A DNA stretch of 15,000 nucleotides, from contig CM022671.1 of assembly GCA_012295275.1 (NCBI GenBank), positions 7,768,727 through 7,783,726 on the forward strand. The letters are read 5' to 3'. Origin of the DNA: Chrysomallon squamiferum (taxonomy: Eukaryota > Mollusca > Gastropoda > Neomphalida > Peltospiridae). The notes below the pieces were generated by a model. That model worked only from the letters and a program-made list of their open reading frames with translations. It was not told the origin of the DNA and searched no databases. The first letter of the stretch is position 1. Each line of letters starts with the position of its first letter. Below are positions 11,501 through 15,000 of the stretch, piece after piece. The translations under genes were made by a program, and so were the position numbers.

Positions 11501-14500
11501 AAAAAAATGAAATACATATATAAAAATAATTTTTAAATGATGTTATTTTTGTTTTGTTTTTTAAATTTTACATACGAAATTTAAATATAAATACATTTAA
11601 TGTTTTAATCTAATATTTCAGGCAGACATTGTGGCTCAGACAAAAATCATCTTCCAGGAAAGAGAACTCTTACAACTGATGTATGATCATCTCTTGGCAA
11701 AAGGTATATCTGCTGCATAGCTGTTTCCTTCTTAAATAAATAATAATTTCTTTACAAAATAACTTTAGGTATAGTGATTAATAAAACTGATTTAATCTTG
11801 TGATAGAATGATTGTAATAGGGCCAGCACCACTTCAGAATACAGCAACATATTAATGATAAAATAATGTTAATGATAATATTACAATCACTGACCCTATC
11901 TTTATTATACATATTGAAAAAAGAAAAAGAATTTATTAATATTAGCTGGTTTTTAAAAACATTTGTTTCGTATTTTTTGTTTTAATAAATAAATTTCCTT
12001 TACACTTTGATAAATTATTGTTTAAAAAAGTTTAAGTAATTGTTCATAAATATTGTCCAAAAAAAAAGAATATACTGAGAAGACTGTTGCTTTAAAAAAT
12101 AATAATACATTAAAGAATTGTTTTGTGTGTTTTACAGGTTACTCAGAGTCTGCTCATGTGCTGCAGCGAGAGGCTGGGTTACCTAGGTGTGTCACCCCAC
12201 CACCCCTACATCCCTCTAGTCCTCATCTGTACTCCTCACCATCAACATCACGTCTGGTAATCAAATACATCAGAAAAAATTCATTTTTTACAACACACGT
12301 ATTATCTATAACATTTGTATTGGACACCACATCATTTTGCTTTCCTTGTAATTTTGTAGCCATATTTTCTTGAAAATTAAAATAATTAAGTTATTGATAT
12401 GAACAGTAAGATGCTCTGTTTAAGTCTGATTAGTTGTAGATGCTGTTATAACTGAGAGAAACCAGAGCAAAAATAATATATTCTGCTGACTGTTACTTCT
12501 TTTTTTTTAATGTTGTTGCTATATTTTCACATATTAGTTTTACTTGACTTGGTAATTTATTGCTTATCTTTGTTAAAAAAAAAATTTCACATACAAGAAA
12601 AGAAGATTTTTTTTCCCTCTAGTAGTGTTAAATTTGCAAGTTGAATAAGTAGTATTAAAAATTATTAAATGAGATGAAAAATGTTGTAGACGAGACAAAT
12701 GAGTCAGCCTGTGTCAGGTCACAACGTGGCGACGTCATCAGCGAGCTCTGGTCACGTCAGTCATGTGAGGGAATCACCAACTGCACCAGGTCCAATCAGA
12801 CTCACAGTGAACAAACACCAGCCATCCACTCCATCAACAACATTCCAGCAGAAGGTGAAAACAAATCTTAATTATAAATAACAAACCCCATTTGTTATGT
12901 CATCATTTTTCACAGTTCTTTTCCTCGAAAATACCCCCATTACGTAAAAGTTTACACAGACGTTATTTTATAATGTGAAAAAAGCCTAGTGCACTATAAA
13001 ATTACACTTTGTCATAAAATATTGTTAAATATATTTCCTCAGAATATATTGTTTAATATGCTTTGTCAGAAGAAAAACGTATAATGTAATAATTTTAAAA
13101 AAAACTGTATAACTATAACACATTTATTTGGAAACAAATTGTACAACAAATTTCTAACAGAAATTATCGCACAATACATTCAACTTAAAAATTATTTTTT
13201 CATAATGACAATTTCTACATTGTGTAACAAAAGAGGAGATTATGTGGATTAAAAACATGCGAATGTTTTAATCCCAGGTTCAGCTGAGTAAACTGAAGTA
13301 CCTGAGAGAGAAGGAGTGCACAGCACAGAGTCCGAGTGTCAAATTGAAATCAGTGGGCAAGCCGTCTGCAGACTACGACATTTCACTAGACAAGATTGTC
13401 ACAGAGTACCTGCGCAAGCAGCATGCTCTGTGTCGAAACCCGGTAGTCACCTGTCCTCCAATGTCATTGTTTTTGTAAGTCTTGTTTTAATTTGTTAATA
13501 AATATATCTGTGAACATTTTCTGGACTGAAGGTTTCAGGGTTTCTGTTTAAGTATTTAACTTTTAAACATCATTTTTCGATGGAATATTGTAGTTGTTGT
13601 TTTGTTGGAGATGATATTGTCAAAATAATTCTAGCTGCCAGAATGTGAATCGTATATTTTTAATTACAAATTATTAGGTACATCTAACAATTATATAAAA
13701 AATATATGGAGATTATTAACTACTGCCTTGACAATCAGTTTATTTAGTCCTATAAATGTTGTTTACATGGATCAGTTATTAAACTATCAAAATTATATGG
13801 TTGTAATTTTTATTTTAATATTTATAAGTAACTGGTTAATTTTAACAATTGTTAAAAGTTAACTATGTAAATGGTTGTAGAGATTTTAATATTGCATGTT
13901 TCAATATTTCAGACCTCATCGCTGTCCTGAGCCAAAAGGCTGGAGTAGTGCTCCTACATGTATAACAACTCGCTTGATGAGACGATCTGTGAGTGTGAAT
14001 TAGGAGTTATCTACCTTGAATTTAAATTTAACCCTCGGTATGATAAAGAGGATGTAGGAAATGGATTTCATTAATCATAGATTTTCGTTTATGAAGATAA
14101 AATTAACAGTTATGATTATTTTGACTCTCCAAATTAGAATTAGAATTATGTCATTAATACTTTGGATTTCATTTTTTAAGTTTTTGAGAAAACTGTAAAG
14201 GTGTCTTATAATAATGTTTTGTTATCCAGGTTTTTCCTCCATGTGGTGGTTTTGATGGCACAAGATCTGACAGAAAGTTTATTTACACCAAGTAAGATTT
14301 GTACAGTTCTTCAGAAGACTACAGTTTTTATTTTTTGTCGTAAGAATACAAAAGAAAAATAAGATCAATCAGATATTTTAGAACTGTTTGACATAATATT
14401 GATATCAGTTTTTTATTCAAAATACTAACATATTAACTAAAGATAAACCCAAAATGTTTCATCTGGCTTAAATTGTTTTTTTAAAAATTATTTATATAGC

Positions 14501-14636
14501 ATTTTTCTCCATATTTTTATTTATTTTAATGAAAGAGGATGTCAGATTTGATAAATAATTATTTCTTTTCAGATTCCGTCCAGTGAGAACATACCATGAT
14601 GGAGAGGATGATGGATTTGCATGTTGTTCATTCTCA
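755..14636 (+). CDS. DCAF1: DDB1- and CUL4-associated factor 1 (VprBP), 26 exons, 3' end outside the window
   Basis: DCAF1 is the nuclear substrate receptor that binds DDB1 in CUL4-RBX1 ubiquitin ligases and also serves the EDVP (DYRK2) ligase. Join: 755-852, 1602-1678, 2139-2212, 2314-2430, 2802-2939, 3315-3594, 4066-4208, 4634-4735, 5054-5212, 5524-5564, 6095-6233, 6530-6742, 8301-8470, 8822-8941, 9241-9343, 9824-9943, 10305-10376, 10777-10858, 11220-11359, 11622-11703, 12138-12256, 12690-12854, 13278-13474, 13913-13988, 14230-14291, 14573-14636. This gives 1051 codons without a stop. Order: armadillo-like region (about residues 1-800, interrupted by a basic linker at about 183-266), LisH (811-839), Ser/Pro-rich linker (840-930), pre-propeller helix (955-970) and the start of the WD40 propeller (from about 1010). 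Diagnostic blocks are [32 protein letters not shown] and PHRCPEPK. Vertebrate DCAF1 is about 1507 residues, so roughly the last 400 (rest of propeller, acidic tail) lie past the window edge. The start has A at -3 and an upstream in-frame stop. Kinase activity toward histone H2A has been reported for the human N-terminal half; nothing here tests that. Confidence 0.96.
853..1601 (+). other. DCAF1 intron 1 (749 bp)
   Basis: AT-rich, with short A and T runs and a small AAT repeat near 1470. Open stretches such as the one at 1194-1397 are hydrophobic AT-rich translation without homology I recognise. I see no gene or mobile element. Confidence 0.85.
1602..1678 (+). CDS. DCAF1: DCAF1 exon 2 (residues 33-59)
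   Basis: Continues the frame after ATTACAG| and carries [11 protein letters not shown], one of the most conserved N-terminal DCAF1 signatures. The Gly codon is split by the phase-1 donor G|GTATCT. Intron 2 (1679-2138) is AT-rich and holds nothing recognisable. Confidence 0.95.
2139..2212 (+). CDS. DCAF1: DCAF1 exon 3 (residues 59-83)
   Basis: Encodes RANPTC followed by [17 protein letters not shown], matching the vertebrate block with LGHLL and LFKND-FMN. Acceptor TTTTTAG|, donor ATG|GTAATA, phase 0. The next intron is only 101 bp, the shortest in the gene. Confidence 0.95.
2314..2430 (+). CDS. DCAF1: DCAF1 exon 4 (residues 84-122)
   Basis: Encodes [11 protein letters not shown] and then [20 protein letters not shown], an armadillo-like helical segment nearly identical to the vertebrate CRLLLD-MPGLET-VVFQE block. 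Acceptor TTACAG|, donor AAT|GTAAGA, phase 0. Intron 4 (2431-2801) contains the 40-bp ATT repeat described separately and nothing else of note. Confidence 0.96.
2501..2540. repeat. (ATT)n microsatellite, 40 bp perfect
   Basis: A perfect ATT trinucleotide tract in DCAF1 intron 4, ending directly in CAG at 2541-2543. That trinucleotide imitates a 3' splice site, but the sequence after it has no coding match. Confidence 0.95.
2802..2939 (+). CDS. DCAF1: DCAF1 exon 5 (residues 123-168)
   Basis: Encodes [28 protein letters not shown] and [12 protein letters not shown], matching the vertebrate EG-VENLF-WA, PLR-Y-TGLL-GAME and QDIAAN blocks. Acceptor TTAACAG|, donor CTT|GTGAGT, phase 0. Intron 5 (2940-3314) holds only A/T runs and a TTTTG repeat near 3229-3250. 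Confidence 0.96.
3315..3594 (+). CDS. DCAF1: DCAF1 exon 6 (residues 169-262), start of the variable linker
   Basis: The largest exon. It opens with [14 protein letters not shown], which closes an armadillo-like helix, then runs into a polar, lysine-rich, probably disordered linker. KQKKIK at residues 252-257 is a candidate nuclear localisation signal, and [11 protein letters not shown] offers an S-P phosphorylation site. Vertebrate DCAF1 has a longer and very acidic linker here, so this region is divergent. Acceptor CTACAG|, donor GGAG|GTATGT, phase 1. Reading on into the intron adds 12 codons before a stop, but the downstream exon match supports splicing. Confidence 0.9.
3595..4065 (+). other. 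DCAF1 intron 6 (471 bp)
   Basis: Contains an A run (3630s), a T run (about 3979-3994) and a TTA tract (about 4011-4032) shortly before the acceptor of exon 7. No coding or RNA gene seen. Confidence 0.85.
4066..4208 (+). CDS. DCAF1: DCAF1 exon 7 (residues 262-309)
   Basis: Resumes conserved sequence with SNSSWAE and [11 protein letters not shown], then [14 protein letters not shown], equivalent to the vertebrate SNSSWSE...VIG and LILQYL-PLGEYQE blocks. Acceptor GCTACAG|, donor GAG|GTGAAA, phase 0. Confidence 0.95.
4290..4360. repeat. Compound (TTA)n / (ATTT)n microsatellite in intron 7
   Basis: A TTA tract with one T-rich interruption near 4305-4309 runs to about 4331, then ATTT units to about 4360. 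The rest of intron 7 (4209-4633) is T-rich, including a T/TTTC stretch at about 4603-4626 that serves as the polypyrimidine tract of exon 8. Confidence 0.9.
4634..4735 (+). CDS. DCAF1: DCAF1 exon 8 (residues 310-343)
   Basis: Encodes [20 protein letters not shown] and then RLAFDALK, corresponding to the vertebrate LGS-ELMMFYIDL and LTFEALK helices. Acceptor GATTCAG|, donor AAG|GTATTT, phase 0. Intron 8 (4736-5053, 318 bp) holds nothing recognisable. Confidence 0.92.
5054..5212 (+). CDS. DCAF1: DCAF1 exon 9 (residues 344-396)
   Basis: Encodes [31 protein letters not shown] and [14 protein letters not shown]. These match the very conserved GGVQKLLE-PRPS-AATGVS and YYLSY--DAMERV blocks. Acceptor TTTTTCAG|, donor AGG|GTAATT, phase 0. 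Intron 9 (5213-5523, 311 bp) is featureless AT-rich DNA. Confidence 0.97.
5524..5564 (+). CDS. DCAF1: DCAF1 exon 10 (residues 397-410), 41-nt small exon
   Basis: Encodes [14 protein letters not shown], matching vertebrate VCMHPHNVLSDVV. This is the smallest exon of the gene. Acceptor TTTCAG|, donor TTGG|GTAGGT, phase 2. Both flanking exons need it to keep frame and homology. Confidence 0.93.
5565..6094 (+). other. DCAF1 intron 10 (530 bp) with an AGATCT repeat cluster
   Basis: AT-rich. At 5836-5869 it holds AGATCTGAATT twice (5836-5846 and 5859-5869), with a third AGATCT inside the 10-bp palindrome ATAGATCTAT (5848-5857) between them. Nothing else recognisable. Confidence 0.8.
6095..6233 (+). 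CDS. DCAF1: DCAF1 exon 11 (residues 410-456)
   Basis: Encodes [20 protein letters not shown], then [13 protein letters not shown]. These match vertebrate LWLMECSH, CCHATMFF and FDRYDGLRRL-N. Acceptor TTTTGTAG|, donor GTT|GTGAGT, phase 0. The following intron (6234-6529) includes a short GT run near 6357-6368 and a T run near 6416-6424. Confidence 0.96.
6530..6742 (+). CDS. DCAF1: DCAF1 exon 12 (residues 457-527), ambiguous 3' end
   Basis: Encodes [14 protein letters not shown], then [12 protein letters not shown] at about 488-499 (a family hallmark) and TPPYK. It is visibly more GC-rich than neighbouring exons. I end it at AAG|GTTGTT because the spacing from PPYK to the next exon's WEP then matches vertebrate DCAF1 without a gap. 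The donor is poor; an in-frame GTGTGA donor at 6758 would add VVLGN. Acceptor GTGCACAG|, phase 0. Confidence 0.88.
6743..8300 (+). other. DCAF1 intron 12 (1558 bp), the longest intron
   Basis: Contains a run of 11 G (6832-6842), unusual in this AT-rich region. It also has a SINE-tail-like stretch (about 7388-7440) and a self-complementary AT patch (AATTTTAAAATT at 8065-8076). No open frame has recognisable homology on either strand, and no extra DCAF1 exon is needed between exons 12 and 13. Confidence 0.85.
7388..7447 (+). mobile_element. Possible degenerate SINE 3' tail remnant
   Basis: The stretch ACTTTTGTGCAAGGGCATC (7412-7430) continues ATTAAACAAAAAACAAA. It resembles the 3' region of tRNA-derived SINEs I recall from mollusc genomes, which contain a GTGCAAGGGCRTC-TTAAAC core before an A-rich or short-repeat tail. 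No head with Pol III boxes and no target-site duplication is evident, so at most this is a truncated relic. The 10-mer AAGGGCATCA recurs at 7456-7465. The assignment rests on memory of a motif. Confidence 0.35.
8301..8470 (+). CDS. DCAF1: DCAF1 exon 13 (residues 528-584)
   Basis: Encodes [10 protein letters not shown] and [20 protein letters not shown], matching the vertebrate YWEPAEVFLKL--VQLLLQL helix pair. Acceptor TTTCTGCAG|, donor GGAAA|GTGAGT, phase 2. Intron 13 (8471-8821, 351 bp) is T-rich with a run of ATT/ACT-type triplets near 8695-8765. Confidence 0.94.
8822..8941 (+). CDS. DCAF1: DCAF1 exon 14 (residues 584-624)
   Basis: Encodes [19 protein letters not shown] and then a loop ending GISSPAI. 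It corresponds to the vertebrate helix with TVRFALDVLAILTVVPKIQ, at lower identity than adjacent exons. Acceptor CTGCAG|, donor ATCAG|GTACTA (weak at +4 to +6), phase 2. Intron 14 (8942-9240) has only A and T runs. Confidence 0.88.
9241..9343 (+). CDS. DCAF1: DCAF1 exon 15 (residues 624-658)
   Basis: Encodes [20 protein letters not shown] and VNCVCGP, matching vertebrate ISIILGVAEGE, DAEIQKSAL and INCVCGP. Acceptor TTTTTTTCAG|, donor AGG|GTGATT, phase 0. The split Ser codon confirms the junction with exon 14. Confidence 0.95.
9344..9823 (+). other. DCAF1 intron 15 (480 bp)
   Basis: AT-rich. Its last part is a compound microsatellite (about 9698-9811) that runs almost into the acceptor. No gene seen. 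The low-complexity Cys-Tyr and Ile runs obtained by translating the repeat are not protein-like. Confidence 0.85.
9698..9811. repeat. Compound microsatellite: (TTATTG)7, (ATT)n, (TCA)n
   Basis: Seven perfect copies of TTATTG occupy 9712-9753. They are preceded by CAT/ATT triplets and followed by ATT and TCA triplet tracts and imperfect ATT/GTATCA units. The tract ends about 10 bp before the CAG acceptor of exon 16, leaving the splice site without an ordinary C/T-rich tract. Confidence 0.95.
9824..9943 (+). CDS. DCAF1: DCAF1 exon 16 (residues 659-698)
   Basis: Encodes a glycine-rich start (VGGGVGRM), a basic patch (GPKKKMNWK), then [16 protein letters not shown]. It aligns to the vertebrate loop with TPRRK and the helix LAKMWNVVQSNNGIK. 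Acceptor TTTGCAG|, donor ATG|GTTTGT, phase 0. Confidence 0.92.
9970..9990. repeat. Poly(A) run of 21
   Basis: An A homopolymer in intron 16, 26 bp after the exon 16 donor and followed by T-rich sequence. It may be slippage-expanded or the tail of an old retrotransposed piece. No element body is visible beside it. Confidence 0.9.
10268..10295. repeat. Poly(T) run of 28 at the exon 17 splice acceptor
   Basis: An uninterrupted T28 tract ending 9 bp before exon 17, followed by ATCCACTAG|. It acts as the polypyrimidine tract. Another T run lies at about 10165-10180 in the same intron (9944-10304, 361 bp), which otherwise holds nothing. Confidence 0.95.
10305..10376 (+). CDS. DCAF1: DCAF1 exon 17 (residues 699-722)
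   Basis: Encodes [20 protein letters not shown] and LACR, matching vertebrate VLLSLLSIKMPITDADQIRALACK. Acceptor CACTAG|, donor AGG|GTAAGA, phase 0. Intron 17 (10377-10776, 400 bp) is AT-rich with a T run near 10618-10640. Confidence 0.96.
10777..10858 (+). CDS. DCAF1: DCAF1 exon 18 (residues 723-750)
   Basis: Encodes [20 protein letters not shown] and then FNNGQLQ, nearly identical to vertebrate [21 protein letters not shown]. Acceptor TTTTCAG|, donor CAGT|GTAAGT (consensus), phase 1. Intron 18 (10859-11219, 361 bp) has an ATT patch near 11010-11035 and a TTTTA repeat at about 11176-11200. Confidence 0.97.
11220..11359 (+). CDS. DCAF1: DCAF1 exon 19 (residues 750-796)
   Basis: Encodes [26 protein letters not shown], then SLEQIRR, matching vertebrate [20 protein letters not shown] and ERVSGK. 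The Ser split by the phase-1 intron confirms the junction. Acceptor GTCACAG|, donor CGG|GTAACA, phase 0. The exon is GC-richer than its surroundings. Confidence 0.97.
11622..11703 (+). CDS. DCAF1: DCAF1 exon 20 (residues 797-824), first half of LisH
   Basis: Encodes [20 protein letters not shown] and [22 protein letters not shown] starts the LisH motif that mediates DCAF1 self-association in the known family. Acceptor ATTTCAG|, donor AAAG|GTATAT, phase 1, splitting the Gly codon inside the motif. Confidence 0.95.
11704..12137 (+). other. DCAF1 intron 20 (434 bp) with an inverted repeat
   Basis: Holds an 11-bp perfect inverted repeat, TGATTGTAATA (11809-11819) and TATTACAATCA (11879-11889), with 59 bp between the arms. 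The loop contains two TTAATGATAA copies. No open frame or RNA gene is recognisable. Confidence 0.8.
12138..12256 (+). CDS. DCAF1: DCAF1 exon 21 (residues 824-863), second half of LisH and Pro/Ser linker
   Basis: Encodes [16 protein letters not shown], completing the LisH (vertebrate GLGETATVLTKEADLP). A disordered Pro/Ser-rich stretch with [10 protein letters not shown] follows. Acceptor TTTTACAG|, donor CTG|GTAATC, phase 0. Intron 21 (12257-12689, 433 bp) has A and T runs only. Confidence 0.94.
12690..12854 (+). CDS. DCAF1: DCAF1 exon 22 (residues 864-918), low-complexity linker
   Basis: I use the frame with [18 protein letters not shown] because it joins both neighbours in phase 0. It also echoes the vertebrate linker segment with FIRERPSPCNGRKIRVLRQ. 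Ser/Thr/Pro/Gln-rich and probably disordered. Acceptor ATGTTGTAG|, donor AAG|GTGAAA. A second frame is open through most of the exon but has no match. Intron 22 (12855-13277, 423 bp) holds nothing recognisable. Confidence 0.85.
13278..13474 (+). CDS. DCAF1: DCAF1 exon 23 (residues 919-984), helix before the propeller
   Basis: Starts with a polar linker, then [16 protein letters not shown] (955-970) and [13 protein letters not shown], matching vertebrate LDSIITEYLREQHARCKNPV-TCPPFSLF. In known DCAF structures a helical segment just before the propeller contacts DDB1; I infer that role here. Acceptor ATCCCAG|, donor TTTTT|GTAAGT, phase 2. Intron 23 (13475-13912, 438 bp) holds nothing recognisable. 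Confidence 0.96.
13913..13988 (+). CDS. DCAF1: DCAF1 exon 24 (residues 984-1009)
   Basis: Encodes LPHRCPEPK followed by TTRLMRRS, matching vertebrate TPHQCPEPK and TSRLNRRA. Acceptor ATTTCAG|, donor TCT|GTGAGT, phase 0. The middle segment is shorter and less conserved. Confidence 0.95.
14230..14291 (+). CDS. DCAF1: DCAF1 exon 25 (residues 1010-1030)
   Basis: Encodes [20 protein letters not shown], aligning with vertebrate SFPKYGGVDGGCFDRHLIFSRF. It enters the WD40 propeller. Acceptor ATCCAG|, donor CCAA|GTAAGA, phase 2. Confidence 0.94.
14573..14636 (+). CDS. DCAF1: DCAF1 exon 26 (residues 1030-1051), last exon visible
   Basis: Encodes [20 protein letters not shown] followed by FS, matching vertebrate [24 protein letters not shown], part of the first propeller blade. 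Acceptor CTTTTCAG|, donor TCA|GTAAGT (consensus), phase 0. Since a strong donor follows and the family continues for roughly 400 more residues, the gene runs on past the window. Confidence 0.95.
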
Positions 14637-14881
14637 GTAAGTACATTTCCCCAAAAATCTATTTCTTTAACATATTTTGCAAATGAAATGTTTTGACTTA
14701 GCATTTACCACTTTTAACTTTCTATTATAGGAAATAAAATTTATAAACTGCTATTTGTGTTGTTGTTGAAGATGTTGCAACTGTTTTTTTATAATATTTG
14801 TTGAGAAAGATGCAATTCTGAGAGTGTGGTTAGAGTTGTTTTCTTAATAAAAGCATCCCACTTTCATTCGATATATAATTC

Positions 14882-14914
<33 letters not shown>

Positions 14915-15000
14915 ATTCAAATAGATTCTACCAAAATTTTATATATATCATAATTAATTTTAATGTTGTTTAATTGTTTGTTGATTTTTTTTTTTTTTTT
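14637..15000 (+). other. Start of DCAF1 intron 26, cut by the window
   Basis: No match to the next expected DCAF1 segment (propeller sequence resembling FLMLGT) is present. The stretch holds a TA microsatellite (about 14882-14902) and ends in a T run (14987-15000) that could be the polypyrimidine tract of the next exon. Confidence 0.75.
14871..14919. repeat. (TA)n microsatellite flanked by a 12-bp direct repeat
   Basis: ATATATAATTCA occurs at 14871-14882 and again at 14908-14919, on either side of a TA dinucleotide tract with one TTT interruption. This fits local slippage or duplication. Confidence 0.85.

Noticed and set aside
12728-12765. CRE-like GACGTCA and CACGTCA elements
   Set aside because: They lie inside coding exon 22, where codons for Ser/His/Val explain them. 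There is no sign of a promoter there.
12674-12871. Alternative 65-codon plus-strand frame through exon 22
   Set aside because: It does not join exon 21 or 23 in phase and has no DCAF1-like segment. The frame containing [11 protein letters not shown] does.
755-14636. DCAF1 pseudogene
   Set aside because: All 26 exons keep frame, the splice sites are GT-AG and conserved blocks are intact. It is incomplete only because the window ends.
1-15000. CRISPR array, phage, transposase, retroelement ORF or other undescribed multi-gene system
   Set aside because: No regularly spaced repeats, no reverse transcriptase, integrase or transposase motifs, and no second protein gene were seen. One split gene and one tRNA account for the recognisable coding content.

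Overview
The window is animal nuclear DNA, strongly AT-rich. Coding blocks of 41-280 bp are separated by GT-AG introns, with microsatellites and homopolymers between them and one eukaryotic tRNA gene. There are no bacterial-style operons and no long single-exon genes. The protein is clearly an animal DCAF1, but its linkers differ from the vertebrate form. A degenerate intron motif resembles mollusc SINE tails as I remember them. I therefore favour a lophotrochozoan, perhaps a mollusc, with low confidence on the phylum.

Layout. Positions 133-204 (minus strand) hold a complete tRNA-Glu(CTC) with intact internal Pol III boxes and a T-run terminator. Positions 205-754 are a non-coding divergent region that should hold the protein gene's promoter and 5' leader. 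It contains a perfect E2F-type octamer 23 bp before the start codon and a 16-bp perfect palindrome. From 755 to the right edge, everything belongs to one plus-strand gene, the orthologue of DCAF1 (VprBP), a substrate receptor of the CUL4-DDB1 ubiquitin ligase.

I could assemble 26 coding exons by matching each open block to the known order of DCAF1 conserved segments and requiring compatible intron phases. They total 3153 coding bases, or 1051 codons, with no frameshift or internal stop. The exons encode the start methionine, the N-terminal armadillo-like region, a shortened and basic linker, the LisH dimerisation motif, a Ser/Pro-rich linker, the helix before the propeller that probably touches DDB1, and the first strand of the WD40 propeller. 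The rest of the propeller and the acidic tail lie beyond position 15000, so the gene is cut by the window and is not a pseudogene.

The introns are mostly 240-750 bp and low in complexity. Intron 12 (1558 bp) is the outlier and carries the SINE-like remnant. Some introns have repeat tracts pressed against their 3' splice sites, notably introns 15 and 16. One donor (exon 12) is weak and has an in-frame alternative 15 bp downstream. I found no evidence of an undescribed multi-gene system. The items worth a second look are regulatory, splicing-related or repeat structures.
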